From NCBI RefSeq assembly GCF_000518805.1, contig NZ_JAEH01000005.1, positions 160,875 through 224,874 on the forward strand: a stretch of DNA of 64,000 bases, written 5' to 3'. The number at the start of each line of letters is the position of its first letter. The first letter of the stretch is position 1. Shown here one piece after another: positions 57,995-64,000 of the stretch. Below the pieces are notes generated by a model. It did not search any database. It saw only the letters and a program-made list of their open reading frames with translations, and had not been told where the DNA came from. A program made the translations under genes and the position numbers. Origin of the DNA: Shewanella waksmanii ATCC BAA-643 (GTDB lineage: Bacteria > Pseudomonadota > Gammaproteobacteria > Enterobacterales > Shewanellaceae).

Positions 57995-58105
57995 ATTGAG
58001 CGCCATCGACCTAACTTGATGGAACTTGAGTCTTGTTGAATTTAGCTTCTCCCCAAAAGAGCTAATTTATATTTTTGCCGATGGTTTATCCGTCGGCATT
58101 TTTTT
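57995..58105 (+). ncRNA. Candidate small RNA downstream of spf, unrecognised
   Basis: A promoter-like TTCAAA (57960-57965), 17-base spacer and TATGCT (57983-57988) is followed by about 110 bases and a strong terminator TGCCGATGG-TTTAT-CCGTCGGCA with seven T residues (58076-58105). The transcript could fold CCATC/GATGG (about 58003-58022) and AGCT/AGCT (about 58044-58062) hairpins and has no convincing open frame. Some Vibrionaceae are reported to have a second small RNA downstream of spf; whether this is related cannot be judged here. Confidence 0.45.
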
Positions 58106-58139
58106 GTCCGCACGTTCCCCAAGCCCTATCTACGGGCAT

Positions 58140-58163
58140 AAAAAACGCCCCCATATGGGAGCG
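58140..58163 (-). terminator. engB terminator
   Basis: On the minus strand CGCTCCC-ATAT-GGGGGCG (one wobble pair) is followed by six T residues, about 20 bases after the engB stop. Confidence 0.75.
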
Positions 58164-58184
58164 CTATTCGTGCAATCAATTAGC

Positions 58185-58850
58185 TTACTTTTCTTGCTGT
58201 TGAGCCTGTTCTTCCAACGCCTCAACTAACCACTGCGGGTGGCACCACTCATTAAGAATGCCCAGTACCTTATTTTTACCTAAGCCTTTAAGCGACGAGA
58301 AAGGTTCAACTTTCACGGCATCGCCATAATCAGCCAGCTGCTTGCGTACGCTATTGACGGTCTTCATTCGTGCACTTTGTGCCAATTTGTCTGCTTTAGT
58401 CAGCAAGGCCAATACCGGAATGTCGCTTTGCACGCCCCACTCTATCATCTGTAAATCCAAGTCTTTAAGTGGATGACGGATATCCATCAATACCACCACA
58501 CCACTTAAGCATTCACGTTCTTGTAGGTATTGCCCTAGCGCCTGTTGCCATTTACGTTTCATCGCCAACGGCACTTGCGCAAAACCATAACCCGGTAAAT
58601 CCACTAAGCGGCGGTGCTCGTCTAAGGCAAACACGTTAATTAGCTGGGTGCGACCGGGAGTTTTACTGGTTCTTGCTAAGTTCTTTTGCTCTGTTAACAG
58701 GTTCAAAGCACTCGACTTACCCGCATTAGATCGACCCGCAAAAGCGATCTCTACCCCAACGTCGCCAGGCAAGTGCTCATCAAGGTGCGCAATGTCTGGC
58801 GCACTGATTAAAAATTTAGCCTTACGGAAGTCCATACGAGATTCAGACAC
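58185..58850 (-). CDS. engB: Ribosome biogenesis GTPase EngB (YihA)
   Basis: A 221-residue TrmE-Era-EngA-type GTPase needed for 50S assembly. G1 [15 protein letters not shown]3 DLPGYGFA, G4 LTKADKL and G5 FSSLKG are present. The start is taken as GTG at 58850 because GGAG lies six bases ahead; an ATG at 58835 and a TTG at 58862 are alternatives, and the conserved part begins [13 protein letters not shown]. It diverges from the cytochrome c4 gene. Confidence 0.95.
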   Translation of the reverse strand: MSESRMDFRKAKFLISAPDIAHLDEHLPGDVGVEIAFAGRSNAGKSSALNLLTEQKNLARTSKTPGRTQLINVFALDEHRRLVDLPGYGFAQVPLAMKRKWQQALGQYLQERECLSGVVVLMDIRHPLKDLDLQMIEWGVQSDIPVLALLTKADKLAQSARMKTVNSVRKQLADYGDAVKVEPFSSLKGLGKNKVLGILNEWCHPQWLVEALEEQAQQQEK

Positions 58851-59018
58851 TTGCCACTCCAAAATTTGTTAATTCTGTACGTTAAATATCGAAGAGTTGC
58901 TTACATTTGCACAATTTCGTGTAAAATATTACTCCGATCACATAAATTACATTTTATCACGCTTGCAGGTATCCCTAGTAAGCTCAGGACAAAAAAATTA
59001 ACTAAAAGTTGGAACGCC

Positions 59019-59639
59019 ATGAAAAAGCTAGCAATTGCGCTATCAGTTTTAGCCTCAATCTCTTCACCAGTAATGGCTGAAGGCAATGCTGAAGCAGGGA
59101 AAACTAAATCAATCGTTTGTTCTGCCTGTCACGGTGTTGATGGTAACAGCATGATAGACATGTACCCAAAAATCGCCGGTCAGCAAGAAGGCTACCTGAA
59201 AAAGCAGCTTGTTGATCTACGTAAAGCTGCTCACACAGGTGGTAAAGAAGGTCGTAACGACCCAATGATGAGCCCGATGGCTGCCGCGCTAAGTGATCAA
59301 GATATTGAAGATTTAGCGGCTTACTATGCCTCACAGACTCAAACTGCAGCAGACGTTAAAGACGTACCCGCTTTAGGTGAGCAGCTGTATAAAGGCGGTG
59401 ACATGACTCGCGGCATTACCGCATGTATTGCCTGTCATGGTCCTTCTGGTAAAGGTATGGAAGCAGCCGGCTACCCAATGATTGGTGGTCAGCATGCTAA
59501 CTACATCAAGATTCAGTTGAATAAGTTTCATGATACAAATCGTAACAACGATTTAAATGGCATGATGCGCGACGTAGCTAAAAAACTTAATAGCGACGAT
59601 ATCGAAGCATTATCTAAATATATTTCAAGCCTTAAGTAA
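59019..59639 (+). CDS. Dihaem cytochrome c4
   Basis: A 206-residue periplasmic protein with a signal peptide (KKLAIALSVLASISSPVMA) and two haem sites: CSACH (C34, C37, H38) and CIACH (C136, C139, H140). The repeated halves, each with YPKIAGQQ/YPMIGGQH and a downstream Met region, define cytochrome c4, which passes electrons to terminal oxidases. ATG 59019 starts at the signal peptide; the frame upstream is unsupported. Confidence 0.94.
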   Translation: MKKLAIALSVLASISSPVMAEGNAEAGKTKSIVCSACHGVDGNSMIDMYPKIAGQQEGYLKKQLVDLRKAAHTGGKEGRNDPMMSPMAAALSDQDIEDLAAYYASQTQTAADVKDVPALGEQLYKGGDMTRGITACIACHGPSGKGMEAAGYPMIGGQHANYIKIQLNKFHDTNRNNDLNGMMRDVAKKLNSDDIEALSKYISSLK

Positions 59640-59658
59640 CCATTAGTGCTTGTGAATG

Positions 59659-59682
59659 AAAGGTGGCTAAGCCACCTTTTTT
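59659..59682 (+). terminator. Cytochrome c4 terminator
   Basis: AAAGGTGGC-TAA-GCCACCTTT with a run of six T residues, 20 bases after the gene. Confidence 0.9.
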
Positions 59683-59695
59683 ATTACCCCCAAGC

Positions 59696-59746
59696 TTACG
59701 TTTACGTAAACTTCATCAAATTGATGCTTGACAGTGATCACAGATT
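59696..59746 (+). promoter_or_regulatory. Palindromic site and consensus promoter without an obvious gene
   Basis: CTTACGTTTACGTAAACTT (59696-59714) contains the 12-bp perfect palindrome GTTTACGTAAAC and resembles operators of MerR-type regulators of branched-chain amino-acid or fatty-acid degradation in Shewanella (LiuR-like). A near-consensus sigma-70 promoter, TTGACA, 17-base spacer, TTTAAT, follows within 59728-59757. No protein gene starts downstream; it may contribute to transcription of the CsrB-like RNA. Confidence 0.4.
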
Positions 59747-59883
59747 TAGGTTTAATTGTGCCCGTATCGAGATGAACCCAACTGTTTGTAACAAAAATTT
59801 TTAATAACAACGAACAGATTTCGATATGTAATCATTTAAGATATAAGAATAAATATATTCAATAACAATAATATACTTAAGAC

Positions 59884-60337
59884 CACTCTCTAAAAATAAT
59901 AAGAGTAGTGATTTCAACTTGAAGTCCAGGTCCAGAATATTTGTAAGGAAATTGGTTAGGAAGGCCAATCGCTGATTAAGCACTCCTCCTTACTCGTTCA
60001 GAGATGATAGCAACGCAGTGCGGCTGTTGATGCATTATTTCCCTGAGCAACTAAGCTAAAAAAAATCAACATGGATGGTTGGCTTAACGTCATAGAAGAC
60101 GGCATGGATAAACGATGAGTCATTGAAGACCATCTACGGAAGCTGTGGTCAGGAAGGCAACAGGACGAAGATAAAGTGTCTGGAAGACCGAAAACGAAAA
60201 GAAATGCATGGAAAGCAGACTAAAAAAAGATGGATACTGACCGGGAAAGTCGCATAGCAAGTAAGGAAACTTGGAATCAGGATTAAGTACCTTGAGTACT
60301 TTTTTGGAAGGCGACAGTCATACTGTCGCCTTTTTTT
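59884..60337 (+). ncRNA. CsrB/CsrC-like regulatory RNA
   Basis: Between 59941 and 60310 there are 15 GGA motifs, many in hairpin loops: ATTGG-TTAGGAAGG-CCAAT (59951-59969), CAAC-ATGGATG-GTTG (60067-60081), GACCA-N14-TGGTC (60128-60150), GTCT-GGA-AGAC (60178-60188), GAC-CGGGAAA-GTC. This is the hallmark of RNAs that sequester the translational regulator CsrA. Two tandem terminators close it: AAGTAC/GTACTT with T6, and GGCGACAGT-CAT-ACTGTCGCC with T7 (60310-60337). E. coli csrC also lies next to yihA (engB). The 5' end is uncertain: a TATACT (59872-59877) suggests about 59884. Confidence 0.85.
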
Positions 60338-60385
60338 ATGGCAAAATACCACTACGCTGTCGTTAACAAGAGTCAATCCACATTC

Positions 60386-61054
60386 ATGCGAAGATGTCCC
60401 CTGTGTACGCGTAATCGTGTTGTTAATTTCTACCAAGATAGGAAACGCCATTATTTCCGCTGCGAAGAATGCCAACTCTTGTTTGCCGACGCCAGCTCTC
60501 ACCTGCCTCCGAGCGCCGAACAAAGTAAATATCGCCAAGCCAACAGCAAACAACGGCCACTACAACAGTTTATTACTAGCTTAGTTGACCAATGCCAGCA
60601 ACAACAAAGCGCACCGTTAGTCGGACTTAATTTCGGACGCATCGCCGATGCCTCAACCCTCGCCAATGTTGAGGCTCAAGGCCATCAATTGCTGCAATAC
60701 GATCCATTTTTCGCTGCTGACCACACTTTATTACAACGCCAGTATGACTTTATTTGCTGTTACCGCGTATTTGAGCACTTCCGCTTTCCCCATCGAGAGT
60801 GGCAACTATTGTGCTCACTATTAAAGCCTGGCGGCTGGATGGCCATTAGCACTCAGTTGCTAACCCAACTTAGCGGGTTTGAGAAATGGCACCACAAAGA
60901 TAATTTAACTCACGTGAGCTTTTATCAGCGCGCCACTTTTGAGTTTCTAGCCAATCAAGCCAACTTTAGGCTATTATTCGCTGCAAATGATCTCATTTTG
61001 GTGCAAAAACCATCAGAATCTGATATAACACGCGACCCAAGTTCATCTGCTTGA
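60386..61054 (+). CDS. SAM-dependent methyltransferase with zinc-ribbon start
   Basis: A 222-residue class I methyltransferase-like protein. The N-terminus RRCPLCTRNR...FRCEECQLLF forms a CxxC-CxxC zinc ribbon; the middle lacks a textbook glycine-rich SAM motif (VGLNFGRIADASTLANVEAQG), but CCYRVFEHFRFPHREWQLLCSLLKPGGWMAIST matches motifs IV-V of the methyltransferase 23 group. The target is unknown. The ATG at 60386 is proposed because an in-frame ATG at 60338 lies directly on the T run of the CsrB-like terminator; neither has a clear ribosome binding site. Confidence 0.7.
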   Translation: MRRCPLCTRNRVVNFYQDRKRHYFRCEECQLLFADASSHLPPSAEQSKYRQANSKQRPLQQFITSLVDQCQQQQSAPLVGLNFGRIADASTLANVEAQGHQLLQYDPFFAADHTLLQRQYDFICCYRVFEHFRFPHREWQLLCSLLKPGGWMAISTQLLTQLSGFEKWHHKDNLTHVSFYQRATFEFLANQANFRLLFAANDLILVQKPSESDITRDPSSSA

Positions 61055-61102
61055 ATCACACCTCAAGCCGATACACTATTTATTTGTTATTGAGATAAAG
61101 CT

Positions 61103-61639
61103 ATGTCCCGCAAAAAAACGCGCAAAGCCAATGAAAATGCGCCTAAACTCGCACCAAGAACCAAGAAGAAAGACCGCGTGTTGGCGGGAAAAAAGCAAGA
61201 AAGCGGCAACCGTGCGGGTAGCCGTCACGACGCCAAGGTCATCAATCAAAAAGCACCTGGTGGTAGTAAGCAGTCTGCCGATCCACGTCACGGCAGTAAA
61301 AAGCCGGTAGCGCTCAACTTGCCAGAGACACCTAAAGCGGCAGTGAGCAAGCCAAAGCAGCCTAAGCTGACCGACGAGCAGAAGCTACTCAAGCTTGAAG
61401 ATGATCCTAGACTAAATCAGCTGCTCGACATGCTTGAAGAAGGCCGTGATCTTAACGATGCCGATCAGAAGTGGCTTGATGTACAGTTAAATGAAATAGA
61501 GCGCCTGATGGAGCGTCTTGGCATTTCTGAAGCTGACGATCTAGAACATGTCATGAAAACCACTACCGGTAGCGATGACGACTTGTTAGAGAAATTTGAG
61601 TCAGGTGCAGACCTACTTAAAGATTACCAAGACAAGTAA
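61103..61639 (+). CDS. yihI: Der GTPase-activating protein YihI
   Basis: A 178-residue protein: a highly basic N-terminal half (SRKKTRKANENAP...RTKKKDRVLAGKKQESGNR) and an acidic C-terminal half (KLEDDPRLNQLLDMLEEGRDLNDADQKWLD). This charge layout and the SRKKT start are those of YihI, which stimulates the GTPase of the ribosome assembly factor Der. Its closeness to engB and hemN matches the E. coli order yihA-csrC-yihI-hemN. Confidence 0.92.
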   Translation: MSRKKTRKANENAPKLAPRTKKKDRVLAGKKQESGNRAGSRHDAKVINQKAPGGSKQSADPRHGSKKPVALNLPETPKAAVSKPKQPKLTDEQKLLKLEDDPRLNQLLDMLEEGRDLNDADQKWLDVQLNEIERLMERLGISEADDLEHVMKTTTGSDDDLLEKFESGADLLKDYQDK

Positions 61640-61657
61640 CTTCGTCCCCAATGAACT

Positions 61658-61687
61658 ATAAATGGCATCGATATCGATGCCATTTAT
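61658..61687. repeat. 30-bp perfect palindrome after yihI
   Basis: Two 15-base arms meeting at CGAT|ATCG (61658-61672 and 61673-61687) with no spacer, 19 bases after the yihI stop and 28 before the next ATG. It may act as a weak terminator or processing site; the T run is short. Confidence 0.6.
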
Positions 61688-61715
61688 CTATCAGTAACCA
61701 ATAAAGCAAACGCCA

Positions 61716-62192
61716 ATGACTAACTCTTTACTCTTAATCGGCTCACTCGTCATTATTGCCTTGGCAACCTATGCTGGGTTCTTGTTAATGAAGCTGCGGC
61801 AGCAAACGCAAGCCCAGCAAGCTAAACTTGCAGAGCAGCAACAAGCCGCTTTACAACGTGAACAAGCCATTACCACCGACATCCATTACATAGCCACCGC
61901 CATGCTAGAAGAGCGCTGTGAACTGTCTGAGGGGGTGATGCGTATAGGGAAATTATTTGCCATAGCTAACCTAGCAGAGCAAGCAACGGCGAACTACCCT
62001 GCACTGTTTGAACATTTTGCACTCATTGAATCGCACCCAATCATGGAAGCGCGTAAGGCCTTGCCTAAAAAACAGCGTATGCAGCTAGATTTGACCCGCA
62101 TGAAATCGGAAAGCGCATTAGAGGCTCGTATTTTACAAGAAGCTAAACAGATTGCCGAAACCTATCAGGTGACAGCAAACGAGAATCATTAA
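61716..62192 (+). CDS. DUF2489 family membrane-anchored protein
   Basis: A 158-residue protein with an N-terminal membrane segment (LLLIGSLVIIALATYAGFLLMKL), a Gln-rich coiled coil (residues about 30-55), then the DUF2489 core ITTDIHYIATAMLEERCELSEGVMRIGKLF. It faces the cytoplasm if the basic residues after the segment are inside. The function is unknown. It lies between yihI and hemN, as in related gammaproteobacteria. Confidence 0.82.
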   Translation: MTNSLLLIGSLVIIALATYAGFLLMKLRQQTQAQQAKLAEQQQAALQREQAITTDIHYIATAMLEERCELSEGVMRIGKLFAIANLAEQATANYPALFEHFALIESHPIMEARKALPKKQRMQLDLTRMKSESALEARILQEAKQIAETYQVTANENH

Positions 62193-62344
62193 CACGCCTT
62201 CAACAATGATAGGCTTCATAGTTTTCAGTTTTTTAATATCCGAAGTGTGTACAGATTCAAATTTTTCAACATGGATCAAGGTTATTTAATCGATTACATT
62301 GCATACTTCGGAAGTTGCTAAATTACCAGCTCGGAGGACACGCC

Positions 62345-63721
62345 TTGAAGCAGCCCACCCAAATTAATTGGGATCAGTCAATGATCGAAAAATATAATTA
62401 TAGCGGTCCCCGTTACACGTCTTACCCGACCGCGCTTGAATTCGACGATTCTTTTGTAGAAGAAGATTTACTGACTTCAATCAAAAATAGCAAAAGTGAC
62501 AAGCTATCGCTGTACATCCATATTCCTTTCTGCGCCAAGCTTTGTTACTACTGTGGCTGCAATAAGGTGATTACTCGTCACCAACATAAAGCTGACCAAT
62601 ACATCGAGTATCTTGCAGCCGAAATCGTTAAGCGTGCACCACTGTTTAAAGACTACCTAGTGACACAAATTCACTGGGGTGGCGGTACTCCTACATTCTT
62701 AAACCCAGAGCAAATCCTGCGTCTATCTGCATTGATTAAAGAACACTTCAATGTGGCAGATAAAGGCGAGTACTCGATTGAAGTAGATCCACGTGAAATC
62801 GAACTCACTATGCTAGACACCCTAAAAGAGGCGGGTTTCAACCGCATCTCTATTGGTGTGCAAGATTTCAACAAGAAAGTCCAAGTGGCGGTTAACCGTG
62901 AGCAAGATGAGCAGTTCATCTTCGACCTCATGGCAAAAGCCAAAGAGATGGGCTTTGTATCGACCAACATCGATTTAATTTATGGTCTGCCACATCAGAC
63001 GCCAGAGACCTTTGCAGAAACCATGCAACGTGTACTGGATCTATCACCAGACCGTTTATCCGTGTTTAACTACGCGCACTTACCGGCACGCTTTGCGGCG
63101 CAACGTAAGATCAAAGATGAAGATTTAGCTTCGCCACAACAGAAGCTAGATATGCTGCATCAAACCATCGAGACCTTAACCGGTGCCGGCTACCAGTACA
63201 TTGGTATGGATCACTTCGCTAAGCCAGATGACGAGCTATCCATTCTGCAGAACGAAGGTCGTCTACACCGTAACTTCCAAGGGTATACCACCCAAGAAGA
63301 GTGTGACTTATTAGGTTTAGGTGTATCTTCAATCAGCCAAATTGGCGATTGCTACGCACAAAACCAGAAAGATATTCGTCCATACTACGAGTCTGTTGAC
63401 GCATCAGGTCATGCACTGTGGAAAGGCTGCAAACTTAACCGTGACGATGAAATCCGTCGCGTAGTAATTAAGCAGCTAATTTGCCACTTCGACCTTGATA
63501 TGAACAAGATTGACGAGCAGCTAGGGATCACTTTTGAAGACTACTTCAGTGAAGACCTAAAATTACTGCAAACTTTCGTCGATGATAAGCTTGTTGATAT
63601 TACCGACCGTCAGATCTCGATTAGTCCAACAGGTCGCTTGTTGATCCGTAATATCTGTATCTGTTTTGACGTCTACTACCGTGAGAAAGCCCGCCAACAG
63701 CAGTTCTCTCGCGTTATCTAA
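62345..63721 (+). CDS. hemN: Oxygen-independent coproporphyrinogen III dehydrogenase HemN
   Basis: A 458-residue radical SAM enzyme for anaerobic haem synthesis. Cluster ligands C63, C67 and C70 (PFCAKLCYYCGCNK), YSGPRYTSYPTA, WGGGTPTFL, SIEVDPREI and GVQDFNKKVQVAVNR are present. The start is TTG at 62345 with GGAGG seven bases ahead; the length then equals that of E. coli HemN (457). The upstream gap holds a half-site resembling FNR boxes (ATCAA near 62275), too weak to call. An IS3-type element begins 8 bases after the stop. Confidence 0.96.
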   Translation: MKQPTQINWDQSMIEKYNYSGPRYTSYPTALEFDDSFVEEDLLTSIKNSKSDKLSLYIHIPFCAKLCYYCGCNKVITRHQHKADQYIEYLAAEIVKRAPLFKDYLVTQIHWGGGTPTFLNPEQILRLSALIKEHFNVADKGEYSIEVDPREIELTMLDTLKEAGFNRISIGVQDFNKKVQVAVNREQDEQFIFDLMAKAKEMGFVSTNIDLIYGLPHQTPETFAETMQRVLDLSPDRLSVFNYAHLPARFAAQRKIKDEDLASPQQKLDMLHQTIETLTGAGYQYIGMDHFAKPDDELSILQNEGRLHRNFQGYTTQEECDLLGLGVSSISQIGDCYAQNQKDIRPYYESVDASGHALWKGCKLNRDDEIRRVVIKQLICHFDLDMNKIDEQLGITFEDYFSEDLKLLQTFVDDKLVDITDRQISISPTGRLLIRNICICFDVYYREKARQQQFSRVI

Positions 63722-63729
63722 GCAAAATA

Positions 63730-64000
63730 TGTCTAGTCCTAAAATAGGTTGACGGTTTTTATTAAGCCAGTTGGTATTCCCAACTGGCTTTTTCATGCAC
63801 CTCATTTGGGGTTTTCATTCCTAAACTAAGGTGCGGCCGTAATTGATTATAAATCTCTATCGATTCCTTGATTAAAACGCCAAGCTCTTTCATCGTTCTG
63901 CAGCGATTAAGCAAAAACTCTTGCTTCAAAATACCATTCACACGCTCTGCTTGTGCATTTTGGTAGCAGTCATATCCATCTGTCATTGATGGGGTCATTC
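63730..64000. mobile_element. IS3-family insertion sequence, end only
   Basis: TGTCTAGTCCTAAAATAGG from 63730 looks like an IS3/IS150-group terminal repeat, and the DNA beyond encodes the C-terminus of an IS3-type transposase on the minus strand. A hairpin AAGCCAGTTGG-TATTC-CCAACTGGCTT (63764-63790) covers the transposase stop. The other end lies outside the window. Confidence 0.8.
63762..64000 (-). CDS. IS3-family transposase OrfB, C-terminal part (partial)
   Basis: About 79 C-terminal residues of a DDE transposase: MTDGYDCYQNAQAERVNGI with the last catalytic Glu (of the D-D-35-E triad) in AERVN, then LKQEFLLNR, and the family end YNQLRPHLSLGMKTPNEVHEKA. The protein starts beyond the right edge. 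Intact as far as visible. Confidence 0.9.
   Translation of the reverse strand, partial: MTPSMTDGYDCYQNAQAERVNGILKQEFLLNRCRTMKELGVLIKESIEIYNQLRPHLSLGMKTPNEVHEKASWEYQLA

Noticed and set aside
58026..58229. 67-residue plus-strand frame after spf
   Set aside because: It spans two terminators and the convergent end of engB.
59801..59983. 60-residue minus-strand frame before the CsrB-like RNA
   Set aside because: Low-complexity Leu/Ile/Tyr composition from AT-rich DNA, without a start signal.
62262..62280. FNR/Crp-type box upstream of hemN
   Set aside because: Only the ATCAA half matches; the other half (TCAAC) does not fit TTGAT.

Overview
The window looks like one stretch of a Shewanella-type gammaproteobacterial chromosome. 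The evidence is the gene content and order: tupABC-mobA-mobB/moeA-moaA, mutM, coaD, a heptose/Kdo LPS-core cluster ending in waaA, kbl-tdh, glpE-glpG, polA followed by a Spot 42 gene, engB, cytochrome c4, a CsrB-like RNA, yihI and hemN. TTG and GTG starts are common.

Layout. (1) 1-2.3 kb: the end of an OLD-family nuclease gene overlapping a UvrD-like helicase gene, a Gabija-like defence pair cut by the window edge, then AT-rich DNA with a 36-bp perfect palindrome. (2) 2.4-4.6 kb: a TDT-family transporter and a YeiH-family gene broken by a small deletion; both have the same inverted repeat at the same distance from the same -10 element. (3) 4.6-10.3 kb: a Tat-exported DJ-1/PfpI protein, a large hybrid histidine kinase and an HD-GYP protein. 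(4) 10.5-16.2 kb: a six-gene operon joining a TonB-dependent receptor, a complete ECF-type ABC importer, a protein resembling the N-terminal part of archaeal TiaS, and a small cysteine-rich protein. The substrate is unknown and this is the best candidate for an undescribed system. (5) 16.5-20.2 kb: menF, a periplasmic solute-binding protein, a preQ1-I-like riboswitch in front of yhhQ, and a GNAT gene with an in-frame amber codon. (6) 20.2-20.8 kb: two tandem Fur-controlled RyhB-like RNA genes; the second is split by a 267-bp MITE-like element. (7) 20.8-30.2 kb: a two-component system with a sigma-54-dependent regulator, divergent from a sigma-54 promoter that should drive tungstate uptake (tupABC), followed by molybdenum-cofactor genes including a MobB-MoeA fusion.

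(8) 30.3-48.9 kb: mutM, a Wzi-like outer-membrane protein, coaD and a long LPS-core locus (hldE, hldD, three GT9 heptosyltransferase-like genes, several other glycosyltransferases, Kdo kinase, waaA). It contains a three-gene cassette (cytidylyltransferase, AraM-type glycerol-1-phosphate dehydrogenase, CDP-glycerol glycerophosphotransferase) that could decorate the envelope with glycerol phosphate of the sn-1 configuration. (9) 49-54.4 kb: two tandem TetR paralogues, kbl-tdh, glpE-glpG. (10) 54.8-63.7 kb: polA, Spot 42, a second possible small RNA, engB, cytochrome c4, CsrB-like RNA, a methyltransferase, yihI, a DUF2489 gene and hemN. (11) 63.73 kb to the end: the edge of an IS3-family insertion sequence.

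Regulatory RNAs are unusually dense: two RyhB-like genes, a riboswitch, Spot 42, a CsrB-like RNA and one unrecognised candidate. All family assignments were made by eye from sequence motifs; no database search was run.
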